Origin: Flavobacteriales bacterium
GTDB taxonomy: Bacteria; Bacteroidota; Bacteroidia; Flavobacteriales_F; PHOS-HE28
NCBI GenBank assembly: GCA_019912395.1
Contig: JAIOIH010000031.1
Coordinates: 1-64,000 of the forward strand
DNA: 64,000 nucleotides
Direction: 5' to 3'
How positions within the stretch are numbered: position 1 is the stretch's first letter; the number at the start of each line of letters is the position of its first letter. The notes beneath the pieces are model-generated. The model ran no database searches. It saw nothing but the letters and a program-made list of their open reading frames with translations, and had not been told where the DNA came from. Positions 38,512 through 47,000 of the stretch are shown here, one piece after another. A program made the position numbers and the translations under genes.

Positions 38512-40194
38512 TCAGCTGGCACAACAGCTCAGCTTGGAAACGTCCCTGGTGAAGCCGATTGCGGCCAACTTGATGCCCTCGGATAAGGTGAGATAGGGGT
38601 ACAGATCGTCCGCGAGTTCGGTGACCGTTACTTCATGTTTGATCGCCAAGCTCAGCATCTGCACCAATTCGCCCCCTTCCGGCGCTATGATGCGTGCACC
38701 GATCAGGCGGTCGTTCTTCGTATCGCGGACCAGCTTGATGAAGCCACGCATATCATTCGCGGCAATGCTTCGGGCGACGTGCTTGAGCTCGATCGTGGAA
38801 GTCCCGGCTTCGATGTCTGCGGCGGCGGCCTGCACTTCATCCATGCCCGCTCCGGCGATCTGCGGGTCGGTGAACATCACCCAGGGTAATGCGCTGTAGT
38901 CAACGCCACGGGGCGGCGCGCCGAACGCGGCCTGTACGGCGGTCTTGCCTTCATGGGCTGCGGTGTACACGAAAGCGGGCGTGTTTGCCACATCGCCAGC
39001 GGCGAAAATGTGCGGTACGTTGGTGGCCATCAGCTCGGTTACGGCGATGTGTCCGCTCTTGGTGAGCTCCACACCGGCCACATCAAGCCCCAAGCCGGTC
39101 GTGTTCGGGACGATGCCCGTGGCCACCAGCAGCACACCTCGCTCAACCAGCTCCGTATGGGAACCGTCGGCGCATTTGCAATGCAGAACGGTTCCCGCAC
39201 CGCGCTTTTCCACCTTGGTAATGCGCACGTTGGGCAGGATCTCAATGCCCTCGTTGCGCATGTGCTTCTCGATCTCCGCACTGATGTCCGGTGTCTGGGT
39301 GCGGATCACCCGGTCCGTGAATTCAAGGATGCGCACTTTCGAGCCTAGGCGGTTGTACGCCATGGCGATCTCCAAGCCGATGTATCCCGCACCCATGATC
39401 GTTATGCTGGCCGGCAGTTCTTCGCGGTCGAACAAGGTCTCGTTCGTCAAATAGCCGCTTTCGGCCAGCCCTTCGATATCCGGTATGCGCGTGGTGGCAC
39501 CAGTGGCGATCAGGAATTTCAACCCGGTGAAGGGGCCCTTGCCTTCCACCCGAACGGTCTTGGGATCGATGAAGGTGGCGCGACCTTCCAGCAGGGTTAC
39601 CCCTTGCAGGTCCTTCACCACATCCATATACTTCTGCTGCTGCAGATAGGCCACCAATGATCGCTTGTCGCGGATCACCTGGGCCATGTCGATGTCCACG
39701 CCACGCGGCTGGATACCGGTGAAGTTGGGATGCCGGGCGTGATGCGCGGCTTCGGCTGCGCGGATCAAGTTCTTCGACGGCACGCAACCCACGTTCACGC
39801 AGGTGCCGCCGAAGGGCAGACCGGAATTGATCATCAACGTCGATAGACCCATGCCATCGGCAGTGATCGCTGCGGAAAAGGCCGCTGAGCCACCACCGAT
39901 GATCACCAGGTCGTAGCGTCGGGCATCGCCACGGTTCCCGATCTCGCCGGGCAATTCACCACCGACCCGGTATTTCGGCGTGGCGTTGATGGTGGCGATG
40001 ATGGCTTCCTTGCTGGTCACTTCGGGGTCGAAGGTGCATGCGCACGTGGCTGCTGAATGGCTGGTCTTCGCGGACTCCACTCCGGGGATCTTTGACAACA
40101 GCTTGTCAATTCCCGTGGCGCAATCGTCACACGTCATGCCGGTTACTGAAAGGTTGAGCTGCTGGGCTTCGTTCGTTGTTGTTGGCTTGCTCAT
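38512..40194 (-). CDS. merA: Mercuric reductase with an N-terminal HMA domain
   Basis: 560 residues. FAD/NADPH enzyme that reduces Hg2+ to volatile Hg0 in the cytoplasm. N-terminal HMA domain with GMTCDDCATG (about 18-27), then an FAD fold (VIIGGGSAAFSAA), the redox pair GGTCVNVGCVPSKN (about 128-141) and the C-terminal Cys pair (SCCAS at the end) that hands Hg(II) to the active site. All expected residues are present. Its ATG overlaps the merT-merP TGA by four bases, third gene of the mer operon. Confidence 0.96.
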   Translation of the reverse strand: MSKPTTTNEAQQLNLSVTGMTCDDCATGIDKLLSKIPGVESAKTSHSAATCACTFDPEVTSKEAIIATINATPKYRVGGELPGEIGNRGDARRYDLVIIGGGSAAFSAAITADGMGLSTLMINSGLPFGGTCVNVGCVPSKNLIRAAEAAHHARHPNFTGIQPRGVDIDMAQVIRDKRSLVAYLQQQKYMDVVKDLQGVTLLEGRATFIDPKTVRVEGKGPFTGLKFLIATGATTRIPDIEGLAESGYLTNETLFDREELPASITIMGAGYIGLEIAMAYNRLGSKVRILEFTDRVIRTQTPDISAEIEKHMRNEGIEILPNVRITKVEKRGAGTVLHCKCADGSHTELVERGVLLVATGIVPNTTGLGLDVAGVELTKSGHIAVTELMATNVPHIFAAGDVANTPAFVYTAAHEGKTAVQAAFGAPPRGVDYSALPWVMFTDPQIAGAGMDEVQAAAADIEAGTSTIELKHVARSIAANDMRGFIKLVRDTKNDRLIGARIIAPEGGELVQMLSLAIKHEVTVTELADDLYPYLTLSEGIKLAAIGFTRDVSKLSCCAS

Positions 40195-40805
40195 GGAGTT
40201 TTAGTGTTTAGTCCGGTGGCCGTGTATCCGGTGGAATCAACGGCCGCGAAGAGTTGCTCGACGCTTACCCTGGCAGGGTCGTAGGTTACAACGGCAGTGC
40301 CTTCCTTGTACGAGGCTTCAGCATTCGCCACGCCCGGCACTTGTTGCAGGGCGCCGCCCACGTGGTTCTCGCAGCCCTCGCAGGTCATGCCCTTCACATT
40401 GATCACGATGCGCTGCACGGTGCCTCGGTCCACCTCCACAACGGCCGGTATGCTCCGATAGAACCATCCGGAATAGAGCGGGAACGCGCTGGTGACCACC
40501 GCGAAGACCGTAACGGCAACCAGGAATCCGGTGCGTTGGAACAGGCTCTTCTTCTCTGGGACCTCACAGGCACAATCATCCACGGGTGCAGGGCGTAGTT
40601 TCAGCCACCACGCGAAACCAAGGGCAAGCGCCGAAAGCCCGATCAGCCACGGTCGGGCAGGGCCCAGCCAATGGAAGGACCCAGCGAGTGAACCGACACC
40701 GGCCAAGGCAGCCAGCACAGGGGTGATGCAACAAAGGGAGGAGGCCACCGCCGCGACAATTGCCACCCAGATCGTACGGCCCTTGGAAATGTCCGAAGTG
40801 CTCAT
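40191..40805 (-). CDS. MerT-MerP fusion, mercury transporter
   Basis: 204 residues. The N-terminal half is a MerT-like membrane protein with the Hg-binding pair in the first helix (AAVASSLCCITPVLA) and CAC on a loop. The C-terminal half is a MerP/HMA domain with GMTCEGCENHV. So the periplasmic binding protein and the transporter are one polypeptide, which imports Hg2+ and passes it to MerA. The fusion (MerTP) is known in Bacteroidota. It overlaps the regulator by four bases. Confidence 0.9.
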   Translation of the reverse strand: MSTSDISKGRTIWVAIVAAVASSLCCITPVLAALAGVGSLAGSFHWLGPARPWLIGLSALALGFAWWLKLRPAPVDDCACEVPEKKSLFQRTGFLVAVTVFAVVTSAFPLYSGWFYRSIPAVVEVDRGTVQRIVINVKGMTCEGCENHVGGALQQVPGVANAEASYKEGTAVVTYDPARVSVEQLFAAVDSTGYTATGLNTKTP

Positions 40806-41179
40806 GATAGGATGTTCTCGTTCCGGATGTTCATGTCCATCTCTTCAGCCAGTGGACGACCGGCAGGGCTGAGCGCATAAAAGATCATCACGCCATCGCG
40901 TCGGCCCACTATCAGGTCGGCTTCGCGCATGCGCTTCAGATGCTGTGACACGGCGGGCACGCTCATGCCCAGGATATCGCTGATGTCGCAGGGACAGAGC
41001 TCCTTTTCCGCGTGCAGCAGGTAAAGGATGCTGGCCCGCACAGTGTTGCCAGCAGCGCTCCATCGCGCGGCTTGTGCCTCGAGCTCATCACTGAACTGCT
41101 TCAATGATCGGCGTTGCCGATCGATCATGTGGCCATCGGCTTCGGCGCGGATGCAGGCAGGTACTTTTCGAAGTTTCAT
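40802..41179 (-). CDS. ArsR/SmtB-family repressor of the mer operon
   Basis: 125 residues. Winged helix with the recognition helix MSVPAVSQHLKRMREAD and a metal-type pair CPCD near the start of the DNA-binding region. It takes the place of MerR, the usual mercury sensor: an ArsR repressor released by Hg(II). The initiator ATG is at 41179 and a TAACTTTG promoter element ends only five bases upstream, so the transcript probably begins at or near the start codon. The role as mer repressor is from context. Confidence 0.88.
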   Translation of the reverse strand: MKLRKVPACIRAEADGHMIDRQRRSLKQFSDELEAQAARWSAAGNTVRASILYLLHAEKELCPCDISDILGMSVPAVSQHLKRMREADLIVGRRDGVMIFYALSPAGRPLAEEMDMNIRNENILS

Positions 41180-41183
41180 GCCG

Positions 41184-41191
41184 CAAAGTTA
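41184..41191 (-). promoter_or_regulatory. -7 element of the mer promoter
   Basis: TAACTTTG on the minus strand matches the Bacteroidota -7 consensus TAnnTTTG. Transcription would start within a few bases of the regulator ATG (leaderless or nearly so). No clear -33 TTTG is seen at the usual spacing. Confidence 0.55.
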
Positions 41192-41203
41192 AGGACATGC
41201 TTA

Positions 41204-41221
41204 AATAAGGGATCACTTAAT
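41204..41221. promoter_or_regulatory. Possible ArsR-type operator of the mer operon
   Basis: Imperfect inverted repeat AATAAG-6 bases-CTTAAT (one mismatch) in AT-rich DNA just upstream of the -7 element, where repressor binding would block RNA polymerase. Confidence 0.4.
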
Positions 41222-41366
41222 AATGCACCTGGCTTGGGATCCCTTTATTAGCCCGCCCATCCGCTCCCGCAAGCGTACACCTCCCGGCCCGACCGGAAAG
41301 TGGGCTCAAGGCGAAAGAGGCAGGGGCGACTTGAGGGGTCCGCTGATGCGCGCCCGGGTCCCGGGC

Positions 41367-42410
41367 TCACCGCCGCACGGGATCGTCATTGCCCAGCAAC
41401 AGGTTGATGCCGCGCATGGACGGCAGCTCCGAACTGATGATCTTCAGGATCGCCACGAACGGCAGTAGCAGGATCATCCCTGATACGCCCCACAACAAGG
41501 CACCCGCCAGCACGATAACGATGGAGGCCAGCGTATTGAGATTGAGCTGCCCACCCACCACTTTCGGAAAGATCAGGTTCGCTTCAATGTACTGCACTAC
41601 ACCGTAGATCACCACCACACCCGCCGGGTACAGGATGTTCCCCGTGTCGATCCACACCACGGACATCGGAAGCAGGGAGCTGATGATGATCCCGACATAG
41701 GGGATGATCGTCATCAACGCGGAGAGCATGCCGAAGAAGATCGCATTGTCCACCCCCAGCAGCAGGAGGCCGATGCTGTTGAGCACCCCCACGATCAAAT
41801 AGACCTTCGCCGTCCCCAGGATGAACTTCGAGAAGCTCCGCACGCTGCGGTCAAGGACGGCGGGCAGTACCGAGCGCAATGCGGGGCTGGTGAATTCGGA
41901 CAGCGCCATCACATAGCGCCCACGGTGCTGCAGCAACAACGCCGCAATGATGGGGATGAAGAACAGGTTGAACACCATGCCGAACACCGCGTTCACTACC
42001 CGGACCAACGCCTCGCCGATCCCCGCCGGTAGCATGGTCAGGATCGAATCCCAGTGGTCCAGGTCCGTATCCGCCAGGTCCGTGAGGTAGCGGCGCACGA
42101 GGTCCATCGCCTGGGCAACGGCGCCGGAGGACCTGCCCCGCAATTCAGGCAGTTCCGCCATGAACGCGTTCAACTGCCACACCAGCAGGGCAACGATCGC
42201 CGAGAAGAGCAGCACCGCCACCAGCAGCCCCACGCTGATCGCGAGGGCGCGGGGGAGGCCGCGCCGCTCCATGCGCACCACCGCCGGGTACAGGACCAAG
42301 GCAAGCAGCAGGCTGTAGGCCAAGGGGATGAACAGGGCCTTGCCCACGTACAGCAGGGCGAGCACGGCCAAGCCGATCAGTAGCCGATCCCTGGTCCTGC
42401 TCTCGCTCAT
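41367..42410 (-). CDS. AI-2E family transporter (PerM/YdiK-like)
   Basis: 347 residues from the ATG at 42410 (MSESRTRDRLLIGL). The family has about eight helices and the long C-terminal hydrophobic part (IVIVLAGALLWGVSGMILLLPFVAIL). Members export autoinducer-2 or act as Na+/H+ antiporters; the substrate here is unknown. Frame extension to 42494 is not preferred. Lies between the mer operon and a restriction system without coupling to either. Confidence 0.88.
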   Translation of the reverse strand: MSESRTRDRLLIGLAVLALLYVGKALFIPLAYSLLLALVLYPAVVRMERRGLPRALAISVGLLVAVLLFSAIVALLVWQLNAFMAELPELRGRSSGAVAQAMDLVRRYLTDLADTDLDHWDSILTMLPAGIGEALVRVVNAVFGMVFNLFFIPIIAALLLQHRGRYVMALSEFTSPALRSVLPAVLDRSVRSFSKFILGTAKVYLIVGVLNSIGLLLLGVDNAIFFGMLSALMTIIPYVGIIISSLLPMSVVWIDTGNILYPAGVVVIYGVVQYIEANLIFPKVVGGQLNLNTLASIVIVLAGALLWGVSGMILLLPFVAILKIISSELPSMRGINLLLGNDDPVRR

Positions 42411-42568
42411 GCGATAAAGGTAGACCCGGCGGACCTTCAATTCACCGCCCTCCTTAGCTGGTGCGAATGGCCGTGCGTGTGACTTCTGGATCACTGCAAA
42501 CGCACGGCCTGAAATCCCGATCGGAGTTCGGGAGATCCCGATCGAAGTTCAGGCGATCGCCCCATTCC

Positions 42569-42593
42569 GGCGCTCGGATGTTCCCCGAGCGCC
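42569..42593. terminator. Strong hairpin between the AI-2E gene and the NotI-type nuclease gene
   Basis: Perfect 9-bp stem GGCGCTCGG / CCGAGCGCC with a 7-base loop. It lies downstream of the minus-strand nuclease operon (stop at 42786) but lacks a U-run, so its role as terminator is uncertain. A direct repeat CCCGATCG-(G/A)AGTTC sits just before it (42518-42550). The rest of 42411-42785 shows no gene. Confidence 0.4.
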
Positions 42594-42785
42594 AGATCAA
42601 CTTCGGCCTCCGGCCATCATCCACCTTCTTCGCAATCGGCTCTTGCTTGAAGTACTGGAAACCGCCGGAGTTGGACCGTGCTACCGGGCACAGGGCATAT
42701 CCACAGGAACCCCTGTTAAGCCGAGCACCGGGGTTTTGCACTCGAGCGCGGGGATGGGGCGCGGGGCAGGGTTAACCCGACAATA

Positions 42786-43889
42786 TTATACTGTTATCAC
42801 TCTGGTAGGCGTTCGTTTTGAAAGCAAGCGCATCAATTCTCTCAACGGCGGTTTTACAGGTGCCTTCACCATGTCTTGGAAGTATGGCTTCCTTGAACGT
42901 GTTGGCTGTGGACCAATATCACCGGCATAGAGGCTACCAGTGTCCAGCTCTATCAATCCTTTGGTCCGCTTGTACTCTTCTCCGTAGGACAAGCCAATAA
43001 TATTCACCTCACCAACGCTGTCTGATAGAAAGGCGTTTATGTCCAATGCGGTAGAACTTGAAATGTACTTGATCAGATTATCCTGAAGAACCCAGAATGT
43101 CAAACCGCCCCAGTTCAACCCGACTTCAGATTTCACGATTAGCTGGCTTACCATGCGCGCCCATACTTGGCGATAGTTGATTCCCGGTGCTGTATGCGGC
43201 AGGCCCTGTACTGCATTAATAAATGCCTTTGGGATCGTTGAATCCTTGCTCTTATTCCCACCTGAAGTGCTCGAGGTCATTATCTCGATAATTGTGGGAA
43301 GTCCACTTGGAAATCCTTCAATGAGATCCTCACTTTTCCCACGGATCACAGTATAACCTGCATGCTGCAGAACAGCACCGAGCTTTTCCCAACTGATGCC
43401 TGTACCCTCGGATGCCGCTTGCGTTGTAACACTGCCAACGGGCATCAGTACGTAATCGAACGTGTAGTCGAAACGCTTTCCGGGAACGCGCGGAGGGGAA
43501 TAGATCATCTTCAATTCCGACCAAACTCCAACCTTCGTCCCTTTGGGATAACCACATTTGGATAGCAGCAATTCCTCCGCGAAACCTTGACCAAACCGTT
43601 CGCCCGAATCCTTCCTGCCGAGGCAAAGAATCCTACGGGGACAAACGACCCAAGGGGCCTCATCCGCCTTTATCTGAATGGAACAAACACCCGATGGAAC
43701 ATGACGCTGACCGTTGAAGAATGCGGCCAACTCGTCATCGGATGTCAGATCAATATTGGATAAATGTCGATTACCGCCACCATCACATGGCGCATCCATG
43801 AACGGACAACGACATGCTTTGCGATTCTCGGTTGCCTCGATCGAGCTATCCGTCAATGGGTAACCAAAGACCTCGTAGATGCTTGGCAT
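42786..43889 (-). CDS. NotI-family type II restriction endonuclease
   Basis: 367 residues. Matches NotI over the N-terminal iron-binding region: CPF (C28), C35, GVCS (C69) and WVVCPRR (C83), the four-Cys pattern of the NotI iron site, after an EVFGYPL start. Catalytic region: RFDYTFDYVL (D145, aligning with the NotI FDW Asp) and PTIIEIMTSS (E202). The residue two after the Glu, Gln in NotI and Lys in most nucleases, is Met204 here. Its target is unknown, so do not assume GCGGCCGC. It overlaps the paired methyltransferase gene by 37 bases. Activity with Met at that site is doubtful. Confidence 0.75.
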   Translation of the reverse strand: MPSIYEVFGYPLTDSSIEATENRKACRCPFMDAPCDGGGNRHLSNIDLTSDDELAAFFNGQRHVPSGVCSIQIKADEAPWVVCPRRILCLGRKDSGERFGQGFAEELLLSKCGYPKGTKVGVWSELKMIYSPPRVPGKRFDYTFDYVLMPVGSVTTQAASEGTGISWEKLGAVLQHAGYTVIRGKSEDLIEGFPSGLPTIIEIMTSSTSGGNKSKDSTIPKAFINAVQGLPHTAPGINYRQVWARMVSQLIVKSEVGLNWGGLTFWVLQDNLIKYISSSTALDINAFLSDSVGEVNIIGLSYGEEYKRTKGLIELDTGSLYAGDIGPQPTRSRKPYFQDMVKAPVKPPLRELMRLLSKRTPTRVITV

Positions 43890-44995
43890 TGGAGAAAACG
43901 AGCTATTTCGCTGGCAATGGCCTTCGCCAGAGGTGGTGGAACGGAATTCGCAACTTGTCTGTGTTGATCCAGGTCAGTGACCCTTCCGCTCCTTGATCGA
44001 ACCGGGCCACTGAGTACATACTCATCCGGATAACCGTGGATCCGCATGTATTCCCTTGGCGTGAGATATCGGCTCTGGACCGGATGGAAGAATATCTCAC
44101 CGCAACGAAGCGTATTTGATGGGCGACTTCTTGATAATCTGAGATACTTGGTCGTATCCTTTTTACTGAGCTTTCCGACCTGTTCTTTCGGCAGGTGCAG
44201 TTGGGCAGCTAAATGCCCACCTTCGGGCACACCGCAGATCCGCTCCTTATCACGTGCCGGTGTTACGTCGATGTGACCTGGAAAACCAGGAGCCTCGTTC
44301 TTCCCGACAGGTTTGCCTATTCCTTTCAGCACCTCGCCCACACCAACGAATGGTTTTAGTTCGAACAAGTCCATTCCCTTCTTTTCCACATCCTGGTGCG
44401 TGGCGGCAGGAAAGTCAAACGTATTCTTGGCATCAGTGGCCACTATGAACACACGCTTGCGTTGCTGCGCCACTCCATATTCCGCGCTATTCAACAGTTT
44501 CCATTTGGGCGAGTATCCGATCTTCTGAAGATCCCTGAGAAGCATTTCCAAAACGCCTCCGGGCTTTCCATTATGATCACGAGCACTGATCAGCCCCTTG
44601 ACCTGCTCAATGAAGATGACCTTGGGCCTCAGCACCTCGGCGAACCGGACCATCTCGAAAAGAAGCAACCCTCGTTCATCCTCCAGTGCTGCTTGTTTCC
44701 CTATCTGCGAGAACGCTTGGCAGGGAGGGCCACCGAACAACAGGTCCAGTGGTTTTTTGTCGAGGCCTAGCATATCGCGCAAGACTTCCGGCTCAACATC
44801 GCGGATATCGCGTTCGATAACTACAGTTCCATGTTCTTGCCGCTTGATGTTCTCCCGCAATGTTTCGCAACAGTGCTTGTCCCGCTCGATGGATGCTAGC
44901 ACCTCGAACCCGGCATCACGGACCCCGATGTCCATACCGCCCGCCCCACTAAAGAGCGAAATGGCCGTGCGCATGTTTGACGTTTTTGTTGTCAT
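43853..44995 (-). CDS. DNA cytosine-5 methyltransferase, partner of the NotI-type nuclease
   Basis: 380 residues. Motif I SLFSGAGGMDIG, the catalytic motif IV GGPPCQAFS and late motifs (ITPREYMRIHGYP region, QVANSVPPPLA) are all seen. Motif VI reads EQV where ENV is typical. It protects the host DNA from the overlapping nuclease. ATG at 44995; 44974 is a possible internal start. Start and stop with the nuclease gene overlap, so expression is coupled. Confidence 0.95.
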   Translation of the reverse strand: MTTKTSNMRTAISLFSGAGGMDIGVRDAGFEVLASIERDKHCCETLRENIKRQEHGTVVIERDIRDVEPEVLRDMLGLDKKPLDLLFGGPPCQAFSQIGKQAALEDERGLLLFEMVRFAEVLRPKVIFIEQVKGLISARDHNGKPGGVLEMLLRDLQKIGYSPKWKLLNSAEYGVAQQRKRVFIVATDAKNTFDFPAATHQDVEKKGMDLFELKPFVGVGEVLKGIGKPVGKNEAPGFPGHIDVTPARDKERICGVPEGGHLAAQLHLPKEQVGKLSKKDTTKYLRLSRSRPSNTLRCGEIFFHPVQSRYLTPREYMRIHGYPDEYVLSGPVRSRSGRVTDLDQHRQVANSVPPPLAKAIASEIARFLQCQASTRSLVTH

Positions 44996-45089
44996 GTTCA
45001 CAGGCCCAATGTACAGCCGATCGTTATAGGATCGTGCCTCGGTGTATGCCCGTTACGCACATGCCAATGGTATGCAGTCGCGTTCGTAG

Positions 45090-45205
45090 GCCATCGGCCG
45101 TTCGGCGGCTTCAGGCCTCTTCGCTTCTCGGCTCATCGGTTGATCGGAATTCGGCGTATTCCGGCTCCGGCGGTTTCCGGCCTCTTGGTTTTTCAGGATG
45201 ATCAG
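45090..45205. repeat. TTCAGGC-family interspersed repeat, copy 4
   Basis: GGCTTCAGGCCTCTTCGC, GGCGTATTCCGGCTCCGGCG and GGTTTCCGGCCTCTTGG repeat the motif order of the copies at 3596-4890, 40 kb away. It fills much of the gap 44996-45347, where no gene is supported. Confidence 0.6.
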
Positions 45206-45347
45206 CTGATCAGCTCGCAAGGCACTCGGGAAACACGCGAGCGCAGGGATGGGTTGTGCCACTTTCGCTACGGCCTCGGCTGGTTGTTCCAATAGGTTCT
45301 TATCCAAAGTGAACTTCACGGCCTTAAAGGTGCCCGTGGGCCAACAA

Positions 45348-46166
45348 CTAACGACTTCCTATAACGAGCTTCCCTGATGTTCTCAAATTGTCCACAACAA
45401 GGATGCATTGGTACACCCCACCTGCCAATCCTTTTACTGAGAACGTAAATGCAGACTTGCCATTAAGCATGTACTGCCTGACTACTTTCCCATCAGAACT
45501 CATTAGCAACAGCGTTGCATCTTTCTGCGCGAAGCGCCCGGGAACTTGCACCGTTACCTCGTTGGCCGTAGGATTTGGAAAAATCGTTAGGCCACCAGAT
45601 GCATCATCCCCGTTCATAACAACCATCCCAGCAGGTGTTCCATGGCAATCAATGCAGGGCAGGTGCCCTGGAAGCTGGTAGACTTTGTAAGGCCCGTCCA
45701 CTTGGGATTCGTACAGTAACATATACGCTACCCCGTTATTTTCGTACACACCCCCGTCGCCAAACATTCCCAGGCCGGGAGTTTGATTGAAGATTTCTGT
45801 TCCATCCTCTCGAAATACTCTTACACCAACGCTGGGATCTGAGACCGACCCAATGGCGAACTCGATTGTTGATGGATCTGTATCGAAAAGCTCCTCCGTT
45901 ATGTTGGACATCCTAACCTCCGCACCGAAAGGGTTCGGCAATGGAGGAAAGTTCAATACGCGATGGACAGAGAAATCGGGATTGTAGATGGTTCTGGTTC
46001 CGGAGAGTGAATTCCATGCACTGATGAACTTATGACCGCTACTCAAAGTCGACAACCTACTTACCGGTTCCGGCGATGTTGCTACCACAGGGAATTGAGC
46101 CTGTATTTTCGGCGAAGCTGTGATGCAGCATAGCAGCAGTACGGATTGGAAAAGTACAGACTTCAT
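45348..46166 (-). CDS. Secreted protein with a type IX sorting domain
   Basis: 272 residues. A signal peptide (SVLFQSVLLLCCITA) and, from about 190, a T9SS type A sorting domain (LTIFPNPTANEVTVQVPG) mean it is exported across the outer membrane and anchored or released. The mature part has a CIDCHG near residue 171, a heme-like C-x-x-C-H, but only one; heme attachment is uncertain. The middle looks beta-rich. Function unknown. Confidence 0.8.
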   Translation of the reverse strand: MKSVLFQSVLLLCCITASPKIQAQFPVVATSPEPVSRLSTLSSGHKFISAWNSLSGTRTIYNPDFSVHRVLNFPPLPNPFGAEVRMSNITEELFDTDPSTIEFAIGSVSDPSVGVRVFREDGTEIFNQTPGLGMFGDGGVYENNGVAYMLLYESQVDGPYKVYQLPGHLPCIDCHGTPAGMVVMNGDDASGGLTIFPNPTANEVTVQVPGRFAQKDATLLLMSSDGKVVRQYMLNGKSAFTFSVKGLAGGVYQCILVVDNLRTSGKLVIGSR

Positions 46167-46591
46167 TGCCTGATTGCATTTGTTGTTTGAGGCAATGATA
46201 AAGGAAAGTTGCCAATCCTACGATGAGGATAGCAACCTAATGCCGGGTCTAAATTGGGTCACCGCTACGAGAGATTTATTCAGCCAAATCCCATTTACAC
46301 CCCCCACATCTCACAACCCTCCGGATCATCCAGTGAGCAAGCGATCTGCGATGCGGCCTCGCTGCTCATGGTAACCGAAACGCCTTGCGCGGCGGCCACG
46401 GATTCGGCGGTGGTCACCGATCAGCCCACCTTCACTGCTGCCTCGGCAGGTTGTTCCAGCCCGACGCTCCCGCAAGCGTTCACGTCCCGGCCCCACATAA
46501 GTTTGCGCTCTTGAACGAATAGGCCGGGGCCGCAATCTGGCCTGCGCTCGCCTGGCCGCCGAACGCGCCGATTTGCATCCCGTTCCACTCC
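46167..46591. other. Gap with short repeat remnants
   Basis: No gene is supported. At 46465-46492, CGCTCCCGCAAGCG-TTCACGTCCCGGCC matches 41262-41290 with two differences, and CCTCGGCAGGTTGTTCC at 46441 resembles CCTCGGCTGGTTGTTCC near 45272, so parts of this gap are dispersed repeats. Confidence 0.5.
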
Positions 46592-46607
46592 ATCGTAATA
46601 TTGCGAT
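46592..46607. promoter_or_regulatory. Operator-like palindrome of the ars genes
   Basis: ATCGTAATATTGCGAT is a near-perfect palindrome around AATATT, 16 bases before the arsR ATG. It has the form of an ArsR-family operator and could overlap the promoter. Confidence 0.65.
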
Positions 46608-46623
46608 CTAATAGGCCGAACCG

Positions 46624-46989
46624 ATGGGACTTGCCAAGCTCGATGAATTCACCCTGCGGGACAACCGCGTGGCGCGCTATGCGAAGGCCCTGGCACACCC
46701 GGCGCGCGTGGCGATACTGCGGCTGCTCGCGAAGAAGAAGAGCTGCGTTTGCGGCGACATCGTGGACGAGCTGCCCCTCTCGCAGAGCACGGTGAGCCAG
46801 CATTTGAAGGAGCTGAAGGCCTCCGGACTGGTGCAGGGCGACGTGGAGGGTGCCCGTGTGTGCTACTGCATCGATCCGAAGGAATGGGCCTTGGCGCAGC
46901 GCACCCTCACCGGCCTGCTGGAGAGCTTCCGCGAGGCGGACCCGGACTGCTGCGCCCCGGTGGGCAAGAACAACGTAAGATCACGATAA
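46624..46989 (+). CDS. arsR: ArsR-family arsenic-responsive repressor
   Basis: 121 residues. The winged helix has [18 protein letters not shown] as recognition helix and the As/Sb-binding type cysteines SCVCGDIV ahead of it, with a second cluster near the C-terminus (DPDCCAPV). Repressor that leaves its operator when arsenite binds. Eleven bases separate it from arsM, so the two form one operon. The operator palindrome is at 46592-46607. Confidence 0.9.
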   Translation: MGLAKLDEFTLRDNRVARYAKALAHPARVAILRLLAKKKSCVCGDIVDELPLSQSTVSQHLKELKASGLVQGDVEGARVCYCIDPKEWALAQRTLTGLLESFREADPDCCAPVGKNNVRSR

Positions 46990-47000
46990 CACCGAACACC

